Origin: Croceivirga sp.
Lineage (GTDB): Bacteria > Bacteroidota > Bacteroidia > Flavobacteriales > Flavobacteriaceae
NCBI GenBank assembly: GCA_028284665.1
Contig: JANQRG010000046.1
Coordinates: 1-64,000 of the forward strand
Reading direction: 5' to 3'
DNA: 64,000 bases
The notes under the pieces were generated by a model, which had not been told where the DNA came from, searched no databases, and saw only the letters and a program-made list of their open reading frames with translations. Numbering within the stretch: position 1 is the stretch's first letter; every line of letters begins with the position of its first letter. The translations under genes and the position numbers were made by a program. Positions 28,390 to 35,526 of this stretch are shown in pieces.

Positions 28390-28797
28390 TTAATTCAAAA
28401 TGGGCAGCATATCATGAAAGCTTTGCTTGTATTCCAACACTTTAAAAACGGCAGGAGTTTCACCAATATTCTCCAGATCGTTGATCAGGTTTTTGTTTTG
28501 ATTGTCAAAATACTCGGTATCACCCTGTTCCACTTTGATGAGCGTAATTTTCCCGTTGCCAAACCTACTCTTTAAAAAGGAATCCGACTCCGATATCCAG
28601 GAATAGTTTTTGTTGTGGCGGCAAAACGGCATCCGTTCGCCTACTTCCAATTTTAGATTCCAAAGTTTTATGGCCTTATCTTCAAACAGCAAGGTGTTCC
28701 CAAGGGCTTCTTTGAATTCCAGTGCATTAAGTTCTTCAATATATTGTTCCTCCCACTGGGAAAAGTCGTGGGCGGGATTCAGTACTAAACAGTTCAT
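28390..28797 (-). CDS. Hypothetical protein, small cytoplasmic
   Basis: A 135-residue soluble protein starting MNCLVLNPAHDFSQWEEQYIEELN. No family is firmly recognised. The middle (KLWNLKLEVGERMPFCRHNKNYSWI) and (GKITLIKVEQGDTEYFD) read like the strands of a small cupin, but metal ligands are not clear. The reading frame, acidic composition and ATG at 28797 support a real gene. It is 180 bases upstream of nothing on its strand and probably single. The 28208-28389 interval shows no gene. Confidence 0.6.
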   Translation of the reverse strand: MNCLVLNPAHDFSQWEEQYIEELNALEFKEALGNTLLFEDKAIKLWNLKLEVGERMPFCRHNKNYSWISESDSFLKSRFGNGKITLIKVEQGDTEYFDNQNKNLINDLENIGETPAVFKVLEYKQSFHDMLPILN

Positions 28798-29406
28798 TTT
28801 TTGATATTTGCGGCGGCAAAATTACGCAGTTTTTTGTAAGTAAAACCTTCAAAAACAGGGTTTAACCAAAAATTTAACTTCTGTATATTTCTGTCTCTCA
28901 AAATTGTGATAACTACAAAAAAAGAAAGCGTTTTTTATGCAAGTGGTAATGTATTTGCCAATTCCCGGAAGTAGGGTATGGGGTTGTTCATAGCATGAAT
29001 CGAAAAACAGCATCACCAAAGTGGCAAGGGCCCGTAGCTCGGAGGGACTTCACAAAACAAAAAGCCCAGGAGTAGTTATATAGATAGGGGAAATCCTCCT
29101 GGCGGGCCATCAGCAGTTGGTTGGTATACCTTTTCAGTAAAATCGTGTAGGGAACTGTATATTTTTTGCGAATAATAGTCAACGTGGTGTAACGTCCTGT
29201 AAAAACTACAAAATTTTTAAAATAGTTCATTTTATTATAATAACCTGAATATCACTTTCTTATAGTCTGAATTCGTAGTTACGGATACTTTTAATTCTTA
29301 AAATTTCCATAAAATAGTACCTTTTTATACATAGTACTGTAACAAAATGATTTTTGTGGCGTCTATCCAGTGTAATCAAATTAAAACAACATCAAAAATT
29401 AGTATA
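28798..29406. other. AT-rich gap before the mini-gene locus
   Basis: A 609-base stretch with no convincing gene. A minus-strand frame of 80 codons at 28988-29230 starts at ATG (MNYFKNFVVFTGRYTTLT), but its C-terminal half has no recognisable character and it lacks context, so I do not call it as a gene. The last 150 bases should hold the promoter of the mini-genes; the best -7-like string is GATTTTTG near 29349, a 7 of 8 match to TAnnTTTG, and no matching -33 was found. Confidence 0.4.
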
Positions 29407-29520
29407 ATGAAAGCATCACTCAACAGAACAGCAACCGAATCAAAAACAGGACAGTATTTCTCAACCCTTAGTGGCAGCAAAAGATCGCTATGGGCACAGT
29501 ACAGAAATTTTAATCGTTGA
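29407..29520 (+). CDS. Mini-gene A: 37-residue basic peptide, paralogue of mini-gene B
   Basis: Too short for ordinary gene calling. The ATG follows an A-rich leader typical of Bacteroidota; stop TGA. The peptide begins MKASLNRTATESKTG and ends SKRSLWAQYRNFNR. It matches mini-gene B at 29 of 37 residues with no gaps. Of the 37 codons, 13 differ only synonymously, and the last nine residues (WAQYRNFNR) are identical despite five or six silent changes, which is strong evidence that the peptide is translated and selected. It has no signal peptide or membrane segment, is strongly basic, and has no family I recognise. After the stop the frame stays open for another 33 codons. Confidence 0.82.
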   Translation: MKASLNRTATESKTGQYFSTLSGSKRSLWAQYRNFNR

Positions 29521-29651
29521 AATTCTGGTAGCTACGGCAAGAAAAACAATTGGGGAGGCATTTATAACAACTCGGAAAGTAATCTTCCCATCCAAAACGA
29601 AAAACAAAGCACATTTGCATAGCATTAATCAAAAAAGAAAAAAATACAATC

Positions 29652-29765
29652 ATGAAAGCAACAAGTAATCTAACAGCAACGGAATCTAGAACAGGTACAT
29701 ACTTTTCAGCCCTGAGTGGAACTAAAAGAGCACTATGGGCCCAGTATAGGAATTTTAACCGCTAG
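29652..29765 (+). CDS. Mini-gene B: 37-residue basic peptide, paralogue of mini-gene A
   Basis: Starts MKATSNLTATESRTG, ends TKRALWAQYRNFNR; ATG after an A-rich leader (AAAAAAATACAATC), stop TAG. Same length and register as mini-gene A, 131 bases downstream of its stop. Differences from A are conservative (S/T, K/R, S/A) apart from positions 5, 7 and 16. Conserved features are TATES near position 10, YFS.LSG at 17-23, KR.LW at 25-29 and the invariant C-terminus. Together with A and C it lies in a unit closed by a terminator at 29927. Function unknown; candidates include an antimicrobial or signalling peptide, a regulator of a cellular machine, or an RNA- or membrane-binding basic peptide. Confidence 0.83.
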   Translation: MKATSNLTATESRTGTYFSALSGTKRALWAQYRNFNR

Positions 29766-29787
29766 CCATAGCATAATCAATCAAAAA

Positions 29788-29901
29788 ATGAAACCCATCA
29801 TCATCAATCAATCAACAATGGATTCAAAAAAGGCTGCCCTGTTCATCAACGTAATGAGCAGCAAGCGGATCCGCTGGACAGCATCGGTCCAGTGCTTTTA
29901 A
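29788..29901 (+). CDS. Mini-gene C: 37-residue peptide, possible distant relative of A and B
   Basis: Starting at the ATG at 29788 (after AATCAATCAAAAA) the frame is exactly 37 codons plus TAA, the same length as A and B. It begins MKPIIINQST and ends SKRIRWTASVQCF. Shared with A and B are the MK start, a Thr-x-x-Ser element near position 10, an aromatic at 18-19 and S-x-KR-x-x-W (here SSKRIRW) at 24-30, one position shifted. The end after Trp is different and contains a single Cys. An ATG at 29818 would give 27 residues. It lies 22 bases after mini-gene B and 25 before the terminator stem. Homology to A and B is suggestive, not proven. Confidence 0.55.
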   Translation: MKPIIINQSTMDSKKAALFINVMSSKRIRWTASVQCF

Positions 29902-29926
29902 CAACTACCTGACATACAGGAATAAA

Positions 29927-29961
29927 GGGGGGTGTAGTAATCAGTATACATCCCTTTTTTT
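29927..29961 (+). terminator. Rho-independent terminator closing the mini-gene unit
   Basis: GGGGTGTA (29929-29936) pairs with TACATCCC (29947-29954), one G-U pair, 10-base loop, then seven T. It lies 25 bases after mini-gene C and supports transcription of A-B-C on the plus strand as one unit. Confidence 0.8.
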
Positions 29962-30084
29962 GATTCTTTCACGGCCTCCACTTTTTAGAATTTCAAAGGC
30001 AATTACTAAGACAGAGATGATGTAGCAAGGTGCACCCACCGCAACCGGGCAGTTGGAAACGCTATGGCATCGCTATGGCCGGTT

Positions 30085-30744
30085 TTATACTATTTTCAGA
30101 CTTTCAATTCGCATTTGGATTGATTCTTTTGTCATTCTGTACGATTTTGTTTTTCGCCCAACTAGCATTTTTTTGGCAAATTCTTCCATTGCTTTAATAC
30201 CGCGTTCCGAAAATTCTTTCGCCTTGTCCAATCTTCCGATATGAAGGTTTATATCTTTTAACATCATCATAAAATCGATAGGATTGTCAATATGATATTT
30301 TCCCATCAGCAGGTAATTTTTTTCATAAACCTCTTCGGCTTTGATATTCTCAAAGGGTTCTGGAAAATTCTCGAAGTCAGCATAAAATAATTTTCCAGCG
30401 GTCAGAAACGCATTTAAAATTCCCTCGACTTGTTCAATATTCTTTTCTTTTTCCTCATAGAAATTCCATGTCCCTACTGAAAGTCTTGGTCTAATCAAAC
30501 ATTCAGTAACCAATATCTTTTCAATTGAATTGTTTTTTCCATAATACATTGGAAGAAAGTCGTAGTGTATTCCTGTTTCACAATAAACGCAGCCGCCCAT
30601 CCAACTACCATACATTCCAAAAACCTTTATTAAATGGTTTTCTTCAAATTTTCGGTAATTGAAATCGCTTCCTGTCCAGCCAATTTTTTCAACTTCTGGC
30701 TTAAAGTGTTTGTTCACTAATCTTTTGAATTTAGCAGCGGTCAT
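30085..30744 (-). CDS. DUF4304-like protein
   Basis: A 219-residue soluble protein. The N-terminal half (MTAAKFKRLVNKHFKPEVEKIGWTGSDFNYRKFEENHLIKVFGMYGSW) has the DUF4304 layout: a short helix, then strands around a polar substrate-free groove. The C-terminal half is helical (LKDINLHIGRLDKAKEFSERGIKAMEEFAKKML). DUF4304 proteins are scattered in accessory regions and have no known function. It is isolated, antisense to its neighbours, and preceded by GCCTATACC ... CGTTATAA, a sequence type seen at gene-cassette-like junctions in this phylum, suggesting recent acquisition. Confidence 0.68.
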   Translation of the reverse strand: MTAAKFKRLVNKHFKPEVEKIGWTGSDFNYRKFEENHLIKVFGMYGSWMGGCVYCETGIHYDFLPMYYGKNNSIEKILVTECLIRPRLSVGTWNFYEEKEKNIEQVEGILNAFLTAGKLFYADFENFPEPFENIKAEEVYEKNYLLMGKYHIDNPIDFMMMLKDINLHIGRLDKAKEFSERGIKAMEEFAKKMLVGRKTKSYRMTKESIQMRIESLKIV

Positions 30745-31081
30745 TTAAATTGCCTATACCTTGTTTATATCGTTATAAAGCACATCCCTCTGCTTCAAAT
30801 CTAGTACAAAACCTATAAAAGGGCGATTTTTTGTTGTGAACCTCAACATCTTTAAATAAGCTTATTGCATAAAAAAAGATGGTAATTACCATCCTCCGGG
30901 TTGATTGGACGATTCCGAACTAAGTCCCGGAAAAAATTTAAGTGCGGAACAGTGAAGTACTACCAAAAACAATTCCGGATACATTTCCCATTTCACAGAT
31001 ATGATTTCCGGTTATACAGATTAGATTCTTTAAAGGAAAAATACATTCTGAATTTTGGGGAAACAATTAAAATTAGAAATC
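30745..31081. other. Intergenic stretch with a perfect palindrome
   Basis: No gene seen in 337 bases. It contains the cassette-junction-like sequence at 30752-30778 and a perfect palindrome at 30878-30893, and ends in an A-rich leader before the lipoprotein gene. A short plus-strand frame at 30901-31173 overlaps the lipoprotein start in another frame and is not supported. Confidence 0.5.
30878..30893. repeat. Perfect 16-base palindrome GATGGTAATTACCATC
   Basis: The sequence is its own reverse complement and is preceded on the plus strand by a run of A, so on the minus strand it forms a hairpin followed by T7, like a terminator. No minus-strand gene lies upstream of it, so it is either a remnant terminator or a dimeric protein's operator. 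Confidence 0.5.
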
Positions 31082-31597
31082 ATGAAAAAAACGAATCGAA
31101 ACAAAAAGAGGAGCTTGAGACCTTTTATCGGTATGTTAATAATGGTTGCTGTGTCATTTTTCGTATCCTGTGAAAAGAATGAAGAATTACCAACTGATCA
31201 GGCCATCAGTGAGAGTTCAATTATTGGTGATTATGTCAGATTAGATGTCACCATAGTTAATTCAGACCGTGGGACTCCGCAACGCCTTGAAACCCTTGAA
31301 ACTTTTTTGGGAGATGAGCTGCAATTACTGGAGGATGGTTTATTTAAAAACGCAACAGTAGAAGGGAGTTGGAGTAAAGAACGGCAAACACTTTTTCTTT
31401 ACACAAAAGAGGGCGCTTCAATGCAACTTGAGATAGAAGAAATGGATGATCAACGTTTGGAGTTGTCACATAAATATCGCTCCTATGGTAATTATTCAGA
31501 TGGAACCGTAACCTACACTTTTGTTAAAAAAGGAAGTGAAGCTGATTTTGATCACGATTTACTATCTTCTTTCAATACTTGGCTAAAGAAGCTTTAA
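31082..31597 (+). CDS. Lipoprotein of unknown function
   Basis: About 171 residues from the ATG at 31082 (an ATG-less extension to 31055 is less likely). A basic n-region (MKKTNRNKKRSLRPF) precedes a hydrophobic stretch (IGMLIMVAVSFFVSC) ending in a lipobox Cys, so it should be a lipoprotein. The mature part (SIIGDYVRLDVTIVN ... LQLLEDGLFKNATVEGSWSKERQTLFLYTKEG) has the strand pattern of a small lipocalin-like or META-like beta-barrel that measures deviation of a model, but no family is certain. It precedes a LytS-type kinase by 30 bases and may be its cell-envelope partner. Confidence 0.72.
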   Translation: MKKTNRNKKRSLRPFIGMLIMVAVSFFVSCEKNEELPTDQAISESSIIGDYVRLDVTIVNSDRGTPQRLETLETFLGDELQLLEDGLFKNATVEGSWSKERQTLFLYTKEGASMQLEIEEMDDQRLELSHKYRSYGNYSDGTVTYTFVKKGSEADFDHDLLSSFNTWLKKL

Positions 31598-31627
31598 ATA
31601 GTTTTCAAGGGAAATAGGATCCAAACG

Positions 31628-32668
31628 ATGCAAAACACAAAAAAAGTTTTAAGGCATTTAGTTATTTGGTTATGCGTACCCTTCATTGTGTCTTTCGTCG
31701 TTTGGATATTTTTCAGAAGTCTTTTCTCTATAGAAAATGAGAGCATAGGCTTTCTTGACGTGTTTTTGGATAAGGGGAATATTCTTAGCAACGTTATAAT
31801 AGTCCTTATTGGCGCATTAGGATTTTATGCTGCCAATTCTTCAATTGTACCTTATTTTCTTCAAAGGGAAAAAACGATCAAAATCGTTTTGGGTATTGGT
31901 ATGCTTCTTGTAACACCGCTCATTTTTTTATATGTGTTGGGTTTTTTCTTTGAGGAAGTCGACCAAATCTCGTTTATCATTGCATACCCCGTGCTTTTAT
32001 TTTTCTTTATTGTTGGCGCCTTATTCCGTGTTTTGGAATATAGCCGGATTAAGGATTTGGAGCGTGTACAACTAGAGCGAAAAAGAATGGAAACCCAGTT
32101 GCATCTTTTAAAAACCCAAATTAATCCACATTTCTTATTCAATACCATCAATAATATAGATGTATTGATCGAAAACGATCCCAAGGTCGCTTCCAATTAT
32201 TTAAGAAAACTTGGTGACTTGCTACGGTTTATGTTATACCGTGTCAACGAGGAGGATATGATTCTTTTAAAAGATGAGATTGAGTATTTGAAAAAATATA
32301 TTGATCTTCAAAAAATACGATCGGTAAATCCGAATTTTGTGGATTTTACGATTAAAGGCGATCCGGCTTCGATAGCCATTACACCAATGGTCTTTATCGT
32401 ATTTGTTGAAAACGCCTTTAAACACGTTGCTGGTAAAAAAGAAGATGGCGCAATTGTAATTTACATGGAAATATCGACTCACAAGGTATCTTTTAGATGT
32501 AGAAATACCACAGAGAAAAGAGCCGCTGAAAAGCCTGCCAAAGAAGGAGGAATTGGTTTAACTTCCGTTAAACGTAGATTGGATTTGATGTATAAGGATA
32601 ATTATAACTTGAATATTTTCTCAAATAGTGGCTATTACGAAGCCTTACTGGAAATTGAACTACCATAA
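31628..32668 (+). CDS. LytS/YehU-type sensor histidine kinase
   Basis: 346 residues. Four membrane segments in the first 135 residues (HLVIWLCVPFIVSFVVWIFF, NVIIVLIGALGFYAANSSIV, VLGIGMLLVTPLIFLYVLGF, FIIAYPVLLFFFIVGALF) precede the His_kinase domain with LKTQINPHFLFNTINNIDVLI (phospho-acceptor in NPHFLFN) and an HATPase domain (VFIVFVENAFKHVAGKK, GIGLTSVKRRLDLMY). The stop and the regulator start share bases (ATGA-type coupling). It is a standard kinase of LytTR systems; the stimulus is unknown, with an adjacent lipoprotein and a protease as possible partners. Confidence 0.93.
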   Translation: MQNTKKVLRHLVIWLCVPFIVSFVVWIFFRSLFSIENESIGFLDVFLDKGNILSNVIIVLIGALGFYAANSSIVPYFLQREKTIKIVLGIGMLLVTPLIFLYVLGFFFEEVDQISFIIAYPVLLFFFIVGALFRVLEYSRIKDLERVQLERKRMETQLHLLKTQINPHFLFNTINNIDVLIENDPKVASNYLRKLGDLLRFMLYRVNEEDMILLKDEIEYLKKYIDLQKIRSVNPNFVDFTIKGDPASIAITPMVFIVFVENAFKHVAGKKEDGAIVIYMEISTHKVSFRCRNTTEKRAAEKPAKEGGIGLTSVKRRLDLMYKDNYNLNIFSNSGYYEALLEIELP

Positions 32669-33360
32669 TGATTGATTGCATTGTCATTGAGGATGAGCCT
32701 TTGGCCATGAAACGAACAAAAAGCTATGTACAAAAGATTCCGTACCTTAATTTAATCGGTGAATTTAACCATAGCCTTCTTGCTCTTGCGTTCATGAAAT
32801 CAAATCAGGTAGACTTGATTTTTCTTGACATTGAAATGGATGATTTGACAGGAATCGAATTCGTAAAAGCCTTGGAAAATCCACCAAAGGTGATTATGAC
32901 CACAGCCTATGAAAATTACGCCTTACAGGGGTATGAAATGGATATTGTGGATTATTTGTTGAAACCTTATAGTTTCGAAAGGTTTCTGCAGGCTGTAGAA
33001 AAGGCCTACAACAGCCTTCAAAGCAATAGGTTTAATGATAAGGATTACGTATTTGTGAAGACAGAGTATAGGATGGAAAGGATATCCTTCGTTGACATTT
33101 TGTTTGTAGAAGGAATGGGAGATTATAGAAACATTCAGACCTCAAACAAAAAGATTTTAACCTTGCAGACCTTTGGAGAATTGGAAATGCACCTGCCAAA
33201 GGATAGATTCTGCCGGGTTCATAAATCCTATTTAGTTGCAATTGACAAAATAGAATTTGTAGAGCGGAATAGGATCAAAATTGGAGAAAAAAGAATACCC
33301 ATTGGCGAAACCTACAAGAACAATTTTCTTGAACGCATTGGATTTTCAAATAGGAAGTAA
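32668..33360 (+). CDS. LytTR-family response regulator
   Basis: 230 residues. A receiver domain (CIVIEDEPLAMKRTKSYV, phospho-acceptor in DLIFLDIEMDDLTGIEF, Lys in DYLLKPYSFERF) is joined to a LytTR DNA-binding domain (DYVFVKTEYRMERISFVDILFVEGMGDY ... FCRVHKSYLVAIDKIEFVERNRIKIGEKRIPIGETY). Its partner kinase is immediately upstream. LytTR regulators commonly control exported peptides, toxins and surface proteins, so nearby targets such as the protease at 33438 or the mini-genes at 29407 deserve testing. Confidence 0.95.
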   Translation: MIDCIVIEDEPLAMKRTKSYVQKIPYLNLIGEFNHSLLALAFMKSNQVDLIFLDIEMDDLTGIEFVKALENPPKVIMTTAYENYALQGYEMDIVDYLLKPYSFERFLQAVEKAYNSLQSNRFNDKDYVFVKTEYRMERISFVDILFVEGMGDYRNIQTSNKKILTLQTFGELEMHLPKDRFCRVHKSYLVAIDKIEFVERNRIKIGEKRIPIGETYKNNFLERIGFSNRK

Positions 33361-33397
33361 ATGTTTGTCGCAACCCTAAAAAACCGGATTACTTTAC

Positions 33398-33423
33398 CTA
33401 ACAACGTGTATGACCCGTTGCGG
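33398..33423 (+). repeat. Cassette-junction-like inverted repeat
   Basis: CTAACAACG ... CGTTGCGG contains CAACG and CGTTG as an inverted pair over a nine-base loop, and has the RYYYAAC/GTTRRRY-like outline of integron attC sites. Such sequences occur around accessory genes in Bacteroidota. It lies 14 bases before the protease ATG. Only one copy of this form is in the window. Confidence 0.3.
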
Positions 33424-33437
33424 AAATTGAACAAACT

Positions 33438-34769
33438 ATGAAATGGATTAAGATCTTACCCGCTTTAGTTTTACTATCGCTTTCATCATGCAATGAAAAA
33501 CTAAAAGAAAGAAATGACGATCAAAAGACACGAATAGAAAAATGGATTGAGGATATAGACTATTTCGAACACCAATATCTTACGGAATCCAGTACTTTTT
33601 CTAAAGATTCAATCGCATCTTGTAAGCAACTATTAGCGGATTTAAAGCCAGCATTAGACTCCTTAACGGACAACCAAATAATCCTACAACTATCCAGGTG
33701 CGTTGCTATGGCCAATAATGGACATACCACTATACATCTTAGCCGGATGGATAAAGTACCTTTACGTTTCTATTGGTTTGAAGACGGGCTATATGTAATA
33801 AAAACGGACAGTTCTTTACAAAGCTATCTTGGGGCCAAAGTTTTAAAGATTAATGCTATTGAAATTGAAGATGTCCAAAAAAAGCTTAACCCTTATTTAT
33901 CCGGTATAGAACGTTGGAAAAAGTATACAGCATCCAACTATTTATCCAGTCCGGAAATTCTGAACGGAATTGGATTAACGGAAAGGGATTCGATGAACAT
34001 GACCTTGTTAATGGCAAAAGATACCATAAATGTTGTTTTTGGAACAAAAGAAATGGGTAATCATAAATACGAATACGAGACCTGGTCCGACCTGTATCCT
34101 GATTCCACCGAAACAGGTTGGACGCACCTGCTAAACACGAGCGTGAATCAACCCCTATATCTGAAGCACATGAATGATGGTGTATTTCACACTTTTCTTG
34201 ATTCAGTTAAGATTGCCTATTTCAGTATTAATGCGCTATGGTATAAATGTTCAGATTTTGAAGATAAGGTTGAAAAGTTCATTGATAAATTAAAGACCAA
34301 GACAGCTTATGATGTCGTTTTTGATTTACGGTACTATACAGGTGGGGACTATACGATTCCCCTGGATTTAGCAACTAAACCGCCCAAAATAATTGATGAT
34401 GACAGAAGGATTTATTTGATAACCAGCAGAATGACGTTTTCCGCTGGTCTGGTTACCGCAGCTCGTATTAAATATTTTGGTAAGGATAAGGTTGTGGTCG
34501 TTGGAGAAGAAGTGGGAGACAACATGAAGTTTTGGGCTGAAGGCGATTATTACAATTTACCAAACTCTAAAATTGAGATACAAGATTCGAAGTTTGAACA
34601 TGACTGGCAGGACGACAAGTTTACGCTTGGCAAAACATATTGGATTAACGCCTTTTATGGTGTTCCGGCTGGGGATTTGAATGTAGATAAAAGGATACAA
34701 TTAAACTTTGCGCAATTCATCAACGGGAAAGACCCAGTTTTAGACTGGATAATCAATGAGGTAGAATGA
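33438..34769 (+). CDS. S41-type (C-terminal processing) protease-like lipoprotein
   Basis: 443 residues. A signal sequence (MKWIKILPALVLLSLSSC) ends in a lipobox Cys. The distal half has the S41 core: VVFDLRYYTGGDY, ITSRMTFSAGLVTAAR with the nucleophile Ser in FSAGL, and VVVVGEEVGDNMKFWAEG. The region around residues 115-150 (DGLYVIKTDSSLQSYLGAKVLKINAIEIEDV) resembles a PDZ-like loop. Family members cleave peptides or C-termini, usually on the periplasmic side. The order lipoprotein, LytS, LytTR, protease suggests a regulated envelope module, though the cassette-like junction before it points to separate acquisition. Confidence 0.8.
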   Translation: MKWIKILPALVLLSLSSCNEKLKERNDDQKTRIEKWIEDIDYFEHQYLTESSTFSKDSIASCKQLLADLKPALDSLTDNQIILQLSRCVAMANNGHTTIHLSRMDKVPLRFYWFEDGLYVIKTDSSLQSYLGAKVLKINAIEIEDVQKKLNPYLSGIERWKKYTASNYLSSPEILNGIGLTERDSMNMTLLMAKDTINVVFGTKEMGNHKYEYETWSDLYPDSTETGWTHLLNTSVNQPLYLKHMNDGVFHTFLDSVKIAYFSINALWYKCSDFEDKVEKFIDKLKTKTAYDVVFDLRYYTGGDYTIPLDLATKPPKIIDDDRRIYLITSRMTFSAGLVTAARIKYFGKDKVVVVGEEVGDNMKFWAEGDYYNLPNSKIEIQDSKFEHDWQDDKFTLGKTYWINAFYGVPAGDLNVDKRIQLNFAQFINGKDPVLDWIINEVE

Positions 34770-34824
34770 GGAGTTTGTTAAGTTCTGAGCGGCAAATTTC
34801 ATAACTTGCGAAGCCGAGTAAGCG

Positions 34825-34886
34825 CTATTCATTAAACTTTAATAGCATTTTCAAACACCCGCTAGCGCTCGTCTGTGACGGGTGCC
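34825..34886 (+). repeat. RAYT left-flank repeat unit and hairpin
   Basis: 34825-34856 (starting CTATTCATTAAAC, ending CATTTTCAAAC) is repeated at 35545-35576 with 28 of 32 bases identical. Next, CACCCG (34857-34862) pairs with CGGGTG (34879-34884) around GCTAGCGCTCGT (34861-34872), which reappears inverted at 35527-35538. These bracket the RAYT gene as in REP/BIME-type arrangements. Confidence 0.7.
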
Positions 34887-34941
34887 CTACCAGAAAACAT
34901 GGTTCTGAGTAAAAGTCATTGTTTTGTATTTTTAGGTCTGC

Positions 34942-35498
34942 ATGAGCAGAAAATACAAATTCAGGAATCCGACGGCCGCTTACTTTGTAAGCTTTGCCAC
35001 TGTATATTGGTTGGATGTTTTTGTACGACAGGAATACTTTCAGGTTTTGGCTACCAGTGTTGATTATTGTCGAAAGGAAAAAGGGTTGGAACTATATGCC
35101 TACTGTTTTATGCCAAGCCACGTTCATTTCATATTTCGGGATTCCAATGAGAATCCAACAGCTTTGTTAAGGGATTTCAAAAAACACACTGCAAAGAAGA
35201 TGATCCGTGCCATTGAGGAAAATCCACAAGAGAGTAGAAAAGAATGGTTGCTTTGGATGTTTGAACGTGCCGGAAAAAAGAAGGCAACATATCAAAATAT
35301 CAATTTTGGCAACACCATAACAAACCCATTGAGCTTTGGAGCACATCTGTGATTAAACAAAAACTTGATTATGTTCACAACAATCCGGTTGAATCTGGTT
35401 TTGTCATGGAATCAACGGAATGGAAATATAGTAGTGCACGGAATTTTGCTGGTGATCATACTATTCTGGAAATAGACGAGATTGGTTTTCTAGCATAA
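34942..35498 (+). mobile_element. REP-associated tyrosine transposase (RAYT, IS200/Y1-like) split by a -1 frameshift
   Basis: Frame one (34942-35352) encodes MSRKYKFRNPTAAYFVSF and the HUH motif in YCFMPSHVHFIF, continuing to FERAGKK. The family continuation KYQFWQHHNKPIELWS and LDYVHNNPVESGF, with the catalytic Tyr, lies in the -1 frame and ends at TAA 35498. The switch falls on A AAA AAG (35274-35280) in the correct phase for -1 ribosomal slippage, giving AGKK-EGNISKYQFW and a 185-residue product of normal RAYT length. Restoring A7 instead of A6 would also join the frames, so a one-base deletion or sequencing error is the alternative. RAYTs are single-copy Y1-type transposases that mobilise nearby REP sequences. 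Matching repeats flank the gene. Confidence 0.82.
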
Positions 35499-35526
35499 AT
35501 TGTTGTTACTATAGCACTCGTTGCAA

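Noticed and set aside
28990-29090. tRNA-like start GGGCCCGTAGCTCGG on the plus strand
   Set aside because: The following bases do not make an anticodon or T arm, so no cloverleaf forms.
28988-29230. Minus-strand 80-codon frame opposite the mini-gene leader
   Set aside because: ATG start, but no recognisable domain, odd composition in the C-terminal half and no supporting context; recorded in the gap entry only.
29471-29668. 65-codon plus-strand frame overlapping mini-gene A
   Set aside because: Out of frame with the constrained peptides A and B, and its sequence is not repeated between the two copies.
29716-29787. Upstream extension of mini-gene C
   Set aside because: It would overlap mini-gene B in another frame; the ATG at 29788 gives the 37-codon length shared with A and B.
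30901-31173. 90-codon plus-strand frame before the lipoprotein gene
   Set aside because: Overlaps the lipoprotein start in a different frame; the latter has a signal sequence and lipobox.
34875-35063. 62-codon frame across the RAYT start
   Set aside because: Overlaps the RAYT N-terminus, whose HUH-family sequence is clearly coding in the other frame.
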